Position numbers and translations under genes: made by a program. Positions 23,572 to 32,013 of a stretch of 33,444 bases of DNA are shown here, one piece after another. A model generated the notes under the pieces. The model was not told the origin of the DNA. It did not search any database and worked only from the letters and a program-made list of their open reading frames with translations. Each line of letters opens with the position of its first letter. Within the stretch, counting starts at the first letter, position 1. Source of the stretch: RGIG5952 sp045603485 (lineage in GTDB: Bacteria > Verrucomicrobiota > Kiritimatiellia > RFP12 > JAAYLN01); contig JAZUMF010000034.1 in the NCBI GenBank assembly GCA_045603485.1, positions 1 through 33,444 on the forward strand, read 5' to 3'.

Positions 23572-25503
23572 ATGGACATTTCAGAAAAACTTAAAGTGCA
23601 TTTCATTGATGCGCTGAACCCGTGCAAACTGCCTTCTGAATTTTCTAAGCACATCGAAAACAATGAATTCGATAAAGCGATAAATGTCGCCATCCGATAC
23701 TTCCGCGAAAGACCATGCTCGCAATATCTCGAAAAAAGAATCAGCAATACGAAGTGCGATTTCAAAACTGCCGATAATGCCGTAAAAGGCAACATCACCG
23801 TCGTAAATATTCCATATCAGTTTCCAAATGGAAAAATAGATTTTCTTTTTGACCCTACGCGCCCGACTACAGGCATCTACAATCCTGAATGGCAATGGCA
23901 AATGAACCGGATGCACTTCTGGTTGCACATGGCGCTGGCCTACAAAAACACCAAAGATGAGAAATATGCCAAAGCCTTTGCCGAGCAAGTGTACAATTGG
24001 GTTACAACCATCCACTGCACTGAAGGCTGGAATAAACGCGGAAGTGCCTGGAGGACGATAGAAACCGGCATCAGACTAATGGGCAACTGGCCGATAGCAT
24101 TTGAAATTTTCCGCGCCTCTCCTTCTTTAACAGACGAAACACTTGCCTTAATGCTCGCATCTATGCACGAACAGGCACTTCACGCCCTTCATCACAGAAC
24201 ATCCAAAAACTGGCTGATGCTTGAGCTAAATGGAGCGCATACCTTTGCTACCGCATACCCCGAATTCAAATTGTCATCAGAAATAAAGCAGCAGTCCGCC
24301 GAAATAATCAATCAGGACTTAAAGGAGCAGATTCTGCCTGACGGTATGCAATATGAGCTCTCTCCCGACTACGCTTATGCAACCTTTATCTGTGCATCCA
24401 CAATATGCAACATCGCTAAACTCGAAGGCACATTTGCCGATTTGCCAAAAGATTTAACAGATAATATCGAAAAGCTTGCCGAATCATTTATAAAGTTGAC
24501 AACCCCAGGTTTTATCCAGCCAAAAACAAACGACACATATACAATCGAGCTTCCCCTAATCGCTAAAACGGCCGCAAATCTCTTTCCCAATCGGAAAGAC
24601 TTTATTTGGGCAAGCACAAAGAGAACTGAAGGCGAACCGCCTAAAGGAGAAATTGCGTCAAGGTTTTTACCATGGGCAGGCTTTGTCGCAATGCGTTCAG
24701 ACTGGGGACCCGACGCCACCTATCTTTGCTTTGATGTAGGGCCGCTGGGCAAAGCCCACAAACACTGGGATATGCTCAACATCAACATCTTCAAAGGCGA
24801 CGAAGAACTCGTCTTCGACGATGGTGGCGGCGAATACGAAGACTCGGAATATCGCAAATATGCAATCTCGGCGCATTCACACAATACAATCCTCGTTGAC
24901 GGCATGGGACAAATGCGAACCGAGCCGCTCGTCTCAACAGAGCCAACTGACGCGGGATACATTTCAAACAATAAGTTCGACTATGCTTTTGGCATATACG
25001 ATGACATCTTCGGCGACAACGGAGAAAAGCCTGCCTCCCATAAACGCGAGGTCCTTTTCGCAAAGCCGAATTTCTTTGTCGTCGCCGACACAATGCAAAG
25101 CAAGGATGGCAAACCGCACGATTATACGATGCTTCTCCATCTCGACACCGAATCGGTAGAAGTGACATCAAAGACCATTCGCAGTAACTTCGGCAAAAAA
25201 CATGACCTTTACGCGCTCACACTCTCAGAGGGAGTTGAGATTGCAGCCGAATCAGGACAGACAAACCCCCTCGCAGGATGGTATGTCGGCCGCACAGACA
25301 AAAAACTGCACAAAGCGACCACGGTAAAAATAAAGGCAAGCGGTAAAAAAGACTTCAGATTTCTGACACTGCTCTTTCCCGTTGAAAACGGCACACCGCT
25401 TCCTACTGCAGTAAAGATAAATCAGACCGAGTGGAAAATAACCTTTAACGGAACCTCCGTCACTCTCGATCTGGAAAATCTGAAAGACAACGCGTCAAGA
25501 TAG
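23572..25503 (+). CDS. Heparinase II/III-family polysaccharide lyase-like protein
   Basis: A 643-residue protein with an N-terminal alpha-helical toroid (about 1-370; WQWQMNRMHFWLHMALAY, SKNWLMLELNGAH, DGMQYELSPDYA) and a C-terminal beta-sandwich domain (DVGPLGKAHKHWDMLNI, AHSHNTILVDG). This is the Hepar_II_III architecture. Such lyases cleave uronic-acid-containing glycans by beta-elimination. No signal peptide is visible, which is unusual for the family and suggests cytoplasmic action on imported oligosaccharides. The start ATG follows AGGTG by 5 nt. It is monocistronic and convergent with larE, the stops being 12 nt apart. Substrate is unknown. Confidence 0.82.
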   Translation: MDISEKLKVHFIDALNPCKLPSEFSKHIENNEFDKAINVAIRYFRERPCSQYLEKRISNTKCDFKTADNAVKGNITVVNIPYQFPNGKIDFLFDPTRPTTGIYNPEWQWQMNRMHFWLHMALAYKNTKDEKYAKAFAEQVYNWVTTIHCTEGWNKRGSAWRTIETGIRLMGNWPIAFEIFRASPSLTDETLALMLASMHEQALHALHHRTSKNWLMLELNGAHTFATAYPEFKLSSEIKQQSAEIINQDLKEQILPDGMQYELSPDYAYATFICASTICNIAKLEGTFADLPKDLTDNIEKLAESFIKLTTPGFIQPKTNDTYTIELPLIAKTAANLFPNRKDFIWASTKRTEGEPPKGEIASRFLPWAGFVAMRSDWGPDATYLCFDVGPLGKAHKHWDMLNINIFKGDEELVFDDGGGEYEDSEYRKYAISAHSHNTILVDGMGQMRTEPLVSTEPTDAGYISNNKFDYAFGIYDDIFGDNGEKPASHKREVLFAKPNFFVVADTMQSKDGKPHDYTMLLHLDTESVEVTSKTIRSNFGKKHDLYALTLSEGVEIAAESGQTNPLAGWYVGRTDKKLHKATTVKIKASGKKDFRFLTLLFPVENGTPLPTAVKINQTEWKITFNGTSVTLDLENLKDNASR

Positions 25504-25515
25504 CTTCCGCAAAGG

Positions 25516-26313
25516 CTACTTATTCATACTGCCCGTACGGTATCCGTCCAAATCGAGAGAAACGCGCTTAAAGCCATGGCAAGAAAGAGCCGCCGTAATC
25601 TCTTGCCTATGCGACAAGATGCCCGCAAAATCAGCAGGCTCAACCTCAATGCGGGCATCGTCGCCGTTTACGCGCAAACGCACCTGACCTGACGCAATCT
25701 TCTGCAAAAGCTTTTCGCATTCATCTATTGCCGATAGCCGTTCAGGAGTAATAGGATTACCGAAGGCGATGCGCGATGCCAAACACGCCATACTCCGCTT
25801 ATCCCATGTCGGCAACGACAATTCGCGCGAAAGCTCGCGGATTTCCGCCTTGGTAAAAAAAGCCTCCCTCAACGGGCTCATGATGCCCAGCTCCTTGACG
25901 GCTCGCATACCTGGACGATAATCATTATCATCATCAAGGTTAGACCCCTCCAGCAAAGCCCTGCATCCGTTAGCCCTTGCCGCATCAAGCAGCAACCTCA
26001 AAAAAGCTCTTTTACAGTAGTAGCAGCGCTCCTGCAAATTATCTGTAAATTCCGAAATGGCAAACGGGTCAAAATCAACCACAATCTGCCTTATTCCCTC
26101 CCGCTCGCAAAAATCGACGGCCTCCTCAAACTCTCCGACGGGAAATTGACAGGAACGGATTGTCAAAGCAATAGCGTCACTCCCCAGCACATCGTGCGCG
26201 ACCCTCAACAAAAAAGCGGAATCCACACCGCCGGAAAAGGCAACCCCTACCGAGCCGTAACTCCGTAAAGCGGCCTTAAGAGCCAAGATTTTTTTGTCGA
26301 TCGAAAGATTCAT
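25516..26313 (-). CDS. larE: Nickel-pincer cofactor synthesis sulfur transferase LarE
   Basis: PP-loop pyrophosphatase that adenylates the LarB product and donates sulfur to it. The PP-loop SGGVDSAF is at 27-34. Cys177 in SMACLASRI matches the sulfur-donating Cys of Lactobacillus LarE. An additional pair, Cys97 and Cys100 in ERCYYCKR, gives the three-Cys arrangement of LarE types proposed to use a [4Fe-4S] cluster instead of sacrificing the Cys. Length is 265 residues. It starts 2 nt after larC stops, the last gene of larB-larC-larE. Confidence 0.92.
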   Translation of the reverse strand: MNLSIDKKILALKAALRSYGSVGVAFSGGVDSAFLLRVAHDVLGSDAIALTIRSCQFPVGEFEEAVDFCEREGIRQIVVDFDPFAISEFTDNLQERCYYCKRAFLRLLLDAARANGCRALLEGSNLDDDNDYRPGMRAVKELGIMSPLREAFFTKAEIRELSRELSLPTWDKRSMACLASRIAFGNPITPERLSAIDECEKLLQKIASGQVRLRVNGDDARIEVEPADFAGILSHRQEITAALSCHGFKRVSLDLDGYRTGSMNK

Positions 26314-26315
26314 TT

Positions 26316-27566
26316 TTAATGGCAGATAGGAGAACCGCTATCATTTGCAATACGGGCGCGGTCATCAAACTCCACCTTGGACTTTTCTATGCCGAACCCC
26401 TTACCGACCTTCACACGCTTACCGTCAGCTTCAGTAATCGTGCGCTCAAGCTCGTACCTTTGACAGTTAATCCTCCTGACGCCAAATGTCGTCGTCTCGC
26501 GAAGGATCGCCGCCGCAACGGCATCAGCCCTGTCAGCATGACAAAGGGCAATAAGCAAAAAGCCGGAACGCCCCTTCTTCATCACAAGCGGAGCTGTCGC
26601 CACATCCACAGCGCCGGCGTCAAAGATACGCTGCGAAGCAAATGCCAGATCCTCACCCGTCATATCGTCAATATTGCATTCAAGCTTGACAATCTCAGAG
26701 TTCGGGCCGCAACAGCTCGCCCCATCGTCAGCAAGCATTGCGCGGACCAGATTTGCGGCACCCGAAGTGTCACGATGGCCAAGACCATAACCGATCTTCT
26801 CAACAGACAAAGTCGGCATAGGGACAAAGTCATCGACAAAATAACGAAGCAACGCCGCTCCCGTCGGCGTAAGCAATTCACCGGCAGTCTCAACATCTCC
26901 ATGCCACGGAATTCCCAAAAGAAGATTTGCCGTTGCAGGCGCAGGAACAGGCAAAACGCCGTGGGCGCAGCGAACGGTACCGCCGCCGGCATTTAGAGGT
27001 GTCGAAAGAATCATGTCGGGAGCGATTTCTTCAATCAAAAGGGCGACCGCAACAACATCAGTCAAAGCGTCAATAGCCCCAACCTCATGAAAGTGCACTT
27101 GATCAACAGGCCGTCCGTGGGCCTTAGACTCGGCATCCGCAAGAGAATCATATACCTTAAGAGCCGCCTCCTTAACACCCTCAGAGACATTCAGAGAAGC
27201 TATTTGCAAACGAATCTCATCGAGCGAAGCATGATGATGGTGATGGTCATGATGATGATGCTCGTGGGCATGGGCGTCGTGATGATGATCATGATGGTGC
27301 TCATGCTCGTGGTCATGGTCGTGATGATGCTCATGATGGTGGTGATCAACATCCTGCATCTCCTCTTCACCATTTACCAAAACATCGACCAAAAGACCGG
27401 CAATACCACCGCGCGCATCGCGCTTGGCGCTCACCTCAACATCGGGAAGCCCCAAGTTGTTGATTCTGGCAAGAGAAGCCTCAGGATTCGGCACAAGCTC
27501 CAACAGCGCCGCCGTCAACATATCACCCGCGGCACCATGCGAGCAATCAAAGAATAGAGTTCTCAT
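26316..27566 (-). CDS. larC: Nickel-pincer cofactor nickel insertase LarC (single ORF, His-rich)
   Basis: CTP-dependent cyclometallase inserting nickel into the pincer nucleotide. The N-terminus MRTLFFDCSHGAAGDML and the later VHFHEVGAIDAL are typical. Residues about 85-113 are a dense His run with interspersed Asp and Glu, presumably binding or storing nickel. The gene is one continuous frame of 416 codons, unlike Lactobacillus plantarum, where LarC needs a frameshift. ATG 27566 is chosen, with GGAG 10 nt upstream; a TTG at 27587 overlaps larB. The larB stop is 17 nt upstream. Confidence 0.94.
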   Translation of the reverse strand: MRTLFFDCSHGAAGDMLTAALLELVPNPEASLARINNLGLPDVEVSAKRDARGGIAGLLVDVLVNGEEEMQDVDHHHHEHHHDHDHEHEHHHDHHHDAHAHEHHHHDHHHHHASLDEIRLQIASLNVSEGVKEAALKVYDSLADAESKAHGRPVDQVHFHEVGAIDALTDVVAVALLIEEIAPDMILSTPLNAGGGTVRCAHGVLPVPAPATANLLLGIPWHGDVETAGELLTPTGAALLRYFVDDFVPMPTLSVEKIGYGLGHRDTSGAANLVRAMLADDGASCCGPNSEIVKLECNIDDMTGEDLAFASQRIFDAGAVDVATAPLVMKKGRSGFLLIALCHADRADAVAAAILRETTTFGVRRINCQRYELERTITEADGKRVKVGKGFGIEKSKVEFDDRARIANDSGSPICH

Positions 27567-27583
27567 TAAATGGTATCTCCACT

Positions 27584-28342
27584 TCAAGATTTAGAAATAT
27601 GGTTTATCCGAGAAGCCAAAAAGCCGGCCCCGAAGCCATTATCAATATTTACGACACTCACTCCCGAAGCACACGAATTAAGCATAGAGAGCAATGCCGA
27701 AAGCCCCTCGAATGATGCACCGTATCCGATACTCGTCGGCACGGCAATTACAGGCACATCAACAAGGCCGCCTACGACACTTGCCAAAGCCCCCTCCATT
27801 CCGGCGACAGCAATGACAACCTGCGCCGACATCAACTCGTCAAGGTGTGATAATAAACGCTCAAGTCCCGCGACTCCGACATCATAAAGACGAATCACCC
27901 TATTGCCGAGAGCCTCCGCAGTCCTTGCCGCCTCCTCGGCAACCGGTTGGTCGCTGGTACCGCCAGAGCAAATGCAAATAGTCCCCTTAACATCTGGCGC
28001 AGGCACCTTACCGACAATCGCCAAACGACTTGCCTCATCCCAATCGACATCCCCTTCAGCTTGGCATAACCTCTCAGCCTTCTCAGAATCCAGACGAGTC
28101 ACAATAACCGTCTCCACGCCGGAAGCCCGAAGAGCCCTCACAATCTGGCAAATCTGTTCAGCTGTCTTGCCTGCGCCGTAAATAACCTCAGGAACGCCCT
28201 GCCTAAGCTCGCGATGGTTGTCAATCTTAGCAAAGCCCAAATCAGTAAAAGGAGCCTCACGAAGGCGCAAAACGGCATCATCAGTCGTGACGGATCCGTC
28301 TCGCACCCCCTCCAAAAGCTCTAAAAGTTGCTCTCTAGTCAT
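27584..28342 (-). CDS. larB: Nickel-pincer cofactor biosynthesis protein LarB
   Basis: Carboxylates and hydrolyses nicotinic acid adenine dinucleotide in the first step of pincer cofactor synthesis. The C-terminal half is PurE (AIR carboxylase)-like: ICSGGTSDQPVAEEAA, RLYDVGVAGLERLL, VAGMEGALASVVGGL and AVPTSIGYG. Length is 252 residues. It is the first gene of larB-larC-larE. The promoter is so close that the transcript may begin at the ATG; no SD is visible. No larA or other known pincer enzyme is in the window. Confidence 0.94.
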   Translation of the reverse strand: MTREQLLELLEGVRDGSVTTDDAVLRLREAPFTDLGFAKIDNHRELRQGVPEVIYGAGKTAEQICQIVRALRASGVETVIVTRLDSEKAERLCQAEGDVDWDEASRLAIVGKVPAPDVKGTICICSGGTSDQPVAEEAARTAEALGNRVIRLYDVGVAGLERLLSHLDELMSAQVVIAVAGMEGALASVVGGLVDVPVIAVPTSIGYGASFEGLSALLSMLNSCASGVSVVNIDNGFGAGFLASRINHISKS

Positions 28343-28348
28343 ACTATT

Positions 28349-28376
28349 ATCATACTAGACTCATATTATTTGTCAA
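28349..28376 (-). promoter_or_regulatory. larBCE promoter, probably leaderless
   Basis: On the minus strand, TTGACA (28376-28371) and TATGAT (28354-28349) are 16 nt apart. A start 7 nt after the -10 falls on base 28342, the A of the larB ATG. Confidence 0.6.
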
Positions 28377-28402
28377 ATACCATAACTCAGCCACTTTCCG
28401 AG

Positions 28403-28720
28403 TCACCACCCTTTTCTTCTCTGAATATTCCCTGCGGTATGACGGACAGCCCCAATGTTCTTTGCCGTCCGCACTTCAAGATCGGCGGCATCTTCCGCCT
28501 TATTAGGCATAGAATAACTTTTTAAGGGGACAGTCCTTCTCGTTTACCCATTGGGTGAAACGCAAAACCAAGGCGAAGCCCCCAATTTTATTGCGTCAAA
28601 TGGTAATAGCCCACACCCCGATAATCGAGAAAACAAGCAAAACTTGCAAAAATCTCGAATAGAAAACTTGACAAGAACCGCTACTCTGAATACCTCTGTT
28701 ACATTTTTCGCCATTTGTCA
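28403..28720. other. Gene-free stretch with a REP-like palindrome
   Basis: No convincing gene between the larB promoter and the broken gene at 28721. It holds a small GGCGG/CCGCC hairpin (about 28483-28497) and an imperfect palindrome AAGGGGACAGTCCTT (28524-28538), resembling REP-type sequences often found near RAYT genes. A minus-strand frame of 35 codons (28510-28403) has no ribosome-binding site. A TTGACA near 28670 on the plus strand has no matching -10. Confidence 0.45.
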
Positions 28721-29184
28721 TTAAGTCTTAACAAACCATCCACCAGTCCGTTTAGAACCACGATATTCAATTCTATTATCTTTCAAAAGTCGTTCCAAAA
28801 CACGACGAACCGAACGCGTAGAAGTTCTTATCTCAAGAAAGATTGCCTCCATTTTTATACCGGGATTATTTCGGATAATCTCTAAAACCGCACTATCCTG
28901 CCCCTCTGTATCATACGCTTTAACCGACTTTATCTGGCCACTTTTTTGTTTATCTGGCCACTTTCTCCGCGCGGCATTACAGTTACCCGAAACTCCGTCA
29001 GCTTATTGACATCAAATTGCGCCTTGGGATTACCATTCTTTTCCAATTCCTTGTTCGCCTTGGCAATGCCGCGATTATACTTGTTGACCATGCCGAGAAT
29101 TTTCATAGCCTCGGCGAGCAAAGGATTACGGTAATCGTTAACAAACGGAAAATTATCGGGTTTCGCCCGACCGCATAATTCTCC
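28721..29184 (-). pseudogene. 3' fragment of an AlbA_2-type ATP-binding/winged-helix gene, frameshifted
   Basis: The frame from 29184 reads FPFVNDYRNPLLAEAMKILG and continues to FRVTVMPRGESGQI. This is the C-terminal HATPase_c_4-like region seen in AlbA_2 (Schlafen-type) transcriptional regulators. It then hits TAA at 28932-28930. In the other frame, from about 28930 down to TAA 28723-28721, a winged-helix C-terminus continues (SAVLEIIRNNPGIKMEAI, then TRSVRRVLERLLKDN). A 16-bp direct repeat with 20-bp period at 28929-28964 explains the shift: removing one 20-bp unit restores one frame across the junction. Upstream homology stops at 29184, where an in-frame TGA abuts a palindrome. The 5' part is missing, so the gene is dead. 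Confidence 0.8.
28929..28964. repeat. 20-bp tandem duplication causing the frameshift
   Basis: TTTATCTGGCCACTTT occurs at 28929-28944 and 28949-28964, period 20. Because 20 is not a multiple of three, the duplication breaks the AlbA_2-type reading frame. Confidence 0.9.
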
Positions 29185-29185
29185 T

Positions 29186-29214
29186 CAATTGTGGACTCAA
29201 CGAGTCCACAATTG
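29186..29214. repeat. Perfect 13-bp inverted repeat (29-bp palindrome)
   Basis: CAATTGTGGACTC (29186-29198), loop AAC, GAGTCCACAATTG (29202-29214). There is no T-tract on either side, so it is not a classic terminator. It sits exactly where homology of the AlbA_2-type fragment stops and 37 bp beyond the stop of the PLD-ATPase gene, so it may mark a junction. Confidence 0.9.
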
Positions 29215-29251
29215 GCAACTGCTTGAAATCGTCATCCGCAACCTCTTCCTT

Positions 29252-31264
29252 TCATTTGCCAAACAGGCGAGAAAGGAACGTTCTTGGCTTAAAATCTATA
29301 TCGAAGAAGTCTCTTGCCGCATCCAAATCCATAATAACACTATCACGCGAACGCTTAGCACAAAGGTTCTCTGGCAGTTCCTTCATCAATCGATCTGCAT
29401 CCCAATTTTCACCAGCAATATAGCGGACAGTTTTTATCCGATCATTTACCTCGAATGCGTCGGGATTAGCTTGCCAAGCAGTCTTGATTGTTTGTATGGC
29501 ATACTTACCAGTGACCTTCTCACTGAAATAGTCCTCTAAGGACAAATCACGAATAAACACTGGCATATCTGTCAAACATTCATTAAATATGGAGCGCAGC
29601 GTCACAGATGAGACCTTGAGAACATCCGGCGATTCCGACTCTGGGTTATCATCCTTTAATGCCTCCATCAATTTCGGCACAGCATCAAGCATCCGGCGAA
29701 GATATTCTCGGTAAAACGCCGTCCCAATTTTCTGCTGAACCGAGCGAACGATATTACTTTTCATCACCTCGGTATTAGTGAGTCCAGCCTGAACACGACA
29801 AATCACTGTTCGACGTATTACTTCAGGCGCAACCGCCTTCACATCCTCGTTCGCACTGATAACCACAGCAGGATAATTGAGAAGATGATCTAATGAACCA
29901 AAATCATCATTCTTAATCGTCTCAATAGCATGCTGGTTGAATCGCGTATTGGTCAAATCATCAACTATGATAGGAGCGCCCTGAACTGTTCGTCGAAGAC
30001 CATCAATTGTAGTGCGGGTAAAATCAGGCGCACTTATCTTAACCTTTTGCCCAATCATCATTTTAAGCAAGGTCTCAAGGAAAGATGTCTTTCCTGCCTT
30101 TGACTGTCCATAAATAAGACCAAACACCGGATACGGAAGTGTCTTCTGGTCATATCGCAACGCAGTATCGCGCATGACAGCCATGAACGGCGAACAAAAG
30201 AACCAATTCGCAAACTCATAATATCTGTACTGCATCCCTTCACGGTCACCATGAAACCGTTCAAATCCTTTCATATATTGGACAAAAAGCTCTGCGTCAG
30301 ATTGAATCTCGTCTTTGGTTGGATGCAGATCGAGCGTATCGCCGTTAAGCAGCACATTCCCCTTTTCGACATCGACGACAAGCTGAGGATATTCGCTCCG
30401 CAACTCCTTTTCATGTTCGCTTTCCTTCACACGCTGTCGCCCTACCTTCTGTATGAAATCAGGCGTCACAAGGAGCTTGCCTTTACGCTTCTCTTCCTTG
30501 GAAACCGGGATGGACGGCGCAATCCGTTTTGCCAAATCGCGAATGTCAAGGATGAAATTGACGTCCTCAGCGGCCTCCTTTGCCGGCTCTATGTACACCA
30601 CCTTCTCGACCTTTACGGTTTCAGCGAAGGGAAGCGCGTCAAGATTCTCCGTGGCATCCGATATTTCAACGGCCTTTTTCGTGATCTTGTCTACACTGTC
30701 CCGTTTCAGATCCTCATACGCCTCTTCAAACCGTTCGTAGGCCTCCTGGGAATCAATGTAGCAGATGATCTCTCTCTGTCGCCCACCGAAGGCGTTGAAA
30801 GACATATTTGCCGATCCAAAAACTACTCGGGCCCGTCCATCATTAGACCTAAGCAGATAAAGTTTCTCGTGAGACAGCCTTCTGTGCGCGACAAAAAGCC
30901 GTACATCTCCGTGCTCCACACGCTCTATCATCTTCTCTTTTGACACAGAATCCGTCTTTCGGATACGCTCCATCAACTTCGCCTGATAAGCCATTATCTC
31001 CTGAAGCGTATATGACATGACCTCTTCGCATCCGAATATAATCTCGGCATCCTTAAACATATCAAGCAGTTGATAAACAAAACCAATCCCTGACGAAAAC
31101 GTAATTGCCTTGATTGAATCGTAGCCAGAAAAGAGTTCCCGCCATGTGATGCTTTCAGAACCGACATATTCCATCTTTACTACATCAAGTCTACGTGCCT
31201 CACTATCCGACTTCTCTAAAGACGCCGAGAATAGATCATCAAATGATTCCGTTAACTTTTCCAT
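29252..31264 (-). CDS. PLD-type nuclease motif fused to a P-loop ATPase
   Basis: A 670-residue protein of unknown function. The N-terminal part (about 40-175) looks like a phospholipase D-superfamily nuclease domain: His132 and Lys134 in SHEKLYLL, then VVFGSANMS (148-155) and a Glu in GRQREII. One HKD-like motif per chain would need a dimer for catalysis. The C-terminal part (about 325-500) is a P-loop ATPase: Walker A GQSKAGKT (386-393), Walker B PIIVDDL (431-437), a sensor-like VVISANED (467-474), and Arg484/485 as a possible arginine finger. A charged linker lies between. Start: AGGAG suits ATG 31264 (5 nt) better than ATG 31267 (2 nt). It begins 13 nt after a RadC fragment. The pairing suggests an NTP-driven DNA-cleaving defence protein; that is inference. 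Confidence 0.8.
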   Translation of the reverse strand: MEKLTESFDDLFSASLEKSDSEARRLDVVKMEYVGSESITWRELFSGYDSIKAITFSSGIGFVYQLLDMFKDAEIIFGCEEVMSYTLQEIMAYQAKLMERIRKTDSVSKEKMIERVEHGDVRLFVAHRRLSHEKLYLLRSNDGRARVVFGSANMSFNAFGGRQREIICYIDSQEAYERFEEAYEDLKRDSVDKITKKAVEISDATENLDALPFAETVKVEKVVYIEPAKEAAEDVNFILDIRDLAKRIAPSIPVSKEEKRKGKLLVTPDFIQKVGRQRVKESEHEKELRSEYPQLVVDVEKGNVLLNGDTLDLHPTKDEIQSDAELFVQYMKGFERFHGDREGMQYRYYEFANWFFCSPFMAVMRDTALRYDQKTLPYPVFGLIYGQSKAGKTSFLETLLKMMIGQKVKISAPDFTRTTIDGLRRTVQGAPIIVDDLTNTRFNQHAIETIKNDDFGSLDHLLNYPAVVISANEDVKAVAPEVIRRTVICRVQAGLTNTEVMKSNIVRSVQQKIGTAFYREYLRRMLDAVPKLMEALKDDNPESESPDVLKVSSVTLRSIFNECLTDMPVFIRDLSLEDYFSEKVTGKYAIQTIKTAWQANPDAFEVNDRIKTVRYIAGENWDADRLMKELPENLCAKRSRDSVIMDLDAARDFFDIDFKPRTFLSRLFGK

Positions 31265-31280
31265 CATAACTCCTTTCCTA

Positions 31281-31433
31281 TTATTGGTGTTCTACCCACT
31301 CCATCACCGACACATACCCTCGCCCTTCTTCGCAGTCAGGCCAACCTAGGATGATGTGGTCAAGAAACTTGACGCCAAGCAGTTCGGACGGCATTTTCCA
31401 CATCCCCACATTACCGCGACACGGAATCGGATC
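31281..31433 (-). pseudogene. C-terminal fragment of a RadC/JAB-domain protein
   Basis: About 50 codons read DPIPCRGNVGMWKM then SELLGVKFLDHIILG and GRGYVSVMEW, matching the end of the RadC JAB domain (the region after HNHPSG). The catalytic HxH...D part upstream is absent, and the sequence before 31433 is unrelated, so it is a remnant. It stays open to TAA 31283-31281. The PLD-ATPase SD lies directly after it. RadC-like genes are common on mobile elements. Confidence 0.6.
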
Positions 31434-31497
31434 GGGCAAGCGCACAATGTTCGACAAATCCCACCAATACCAAATATCCCTCATCAACGCAATACTG

Positions 31498-31589
31498 TTC
31501 GGTAGTTTGTTGGCATTTTGCTCGGCAGTTTATGGATATTCCGTTCGGCAATTTAATGATATTGTGTTCGGTAGTTTGACGATTTCAAG
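31498..31589. repeat. Four tandem 23-bp direct repeats
   Basis: Units begin at 31498, 31521, 31544 and 31567, each reading roughly TTCGGYARTTT followed by 12 more variable bases often containing TGATATT. The period is exactly 23 in all three steps. Not a CRISPR: there are no spacers. It could be an iteron-like protein-binding array or slippage debris beside the truncated RadC fragment. Confidence 0.8.
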
Positions 31590-31970
31590 TATCCCCGCTT
31601 GGTAGGGCGGTCGCACCCCTGCTAGGGCATCCGCTTCGCGGACAGTCTTCGGCTGGGGGGTATCCGCGACCGCCGAAATGGTAGGGGCATACGTCCCGCG
31701 TGCCCGAGCCGCATAGTCGCACACGCCGACGACCTTGCCGAGCCAGTCCTTCACCTCGCGCCATGACGGCAACTTTTCGAAATCCTCTGGCGACAGACTC
31801 ACCGACGCCCACGCAATGAACCGCCCAAACTCTTCCTTACAAAACGACTTGGAACACGAAATCGCCGCCCGCCCTTCATTCGGAAACGGCAACATACTGC
31901 GATTCTCCTTACGCTTGATTCCGTAAAGAATCAAAATCGCATATGCGCCGATGCAGGTAAAGGCGTTCAT
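31530..31970 (-). CDS. Hypothetical protein, possibly decayed at its 3' end
   Basis: A 146-codon frame starting at ATG 31970, 43 nt after the cyclase-like gene. The first 90 or so residues look protein-like: a hydrophobic start (YAILILYG), then CSKSFCKEEFGRFIAWAS and EKLPSWREVKDWLGKVVG with regular helix-like spacing. The last 30 residues run into GC-rich and repeat sequence and look accidental. No clear Shine-Dalgarno; I do not recognise a family. A real small gene with a displaced stop, or a chance frame, are both possible. Confidence 0.35.
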   Translation of the reverse strand: MNAFTCIGAYAILILYGIKRKENRSMLPFPNEGRAAISCSKSFCKEEFGRFIAWASVSLSPEDFEKLPSWREVKDWLGKVVGVCDYAARARGTYAPTISAVADTPQPKTVREADALAGVRPPYQAGILEIVKLPNTISLNCRTEYP

Positions 31971-32013
31971 AACTTAAGCTTTTTACTTCCACGGAATCCC
32001 CAATGAAATAATC

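Noticed and set aside
26319..26996. 225-codon plus-strand frame opposite larC
   Set aside because: Antisense to larC, very basic, no recognisable domain.
27087..27557. Met/Val-rich plus-strand frame
   Set aside because: It is the complement of the His-rich LarC segment; the repeated Met-Val-Met run comes from reading CAT/CAC codons in reverse.
28660..28700. Plus-strand promoter at TTGACA near 28670
   Set aside because: No acceptable -10 at 16-18 nt and no gene in that direction.
31498..31589. CRISPR array
   Set aside because: Units are contiguous with no spacers and only 23 bp each.
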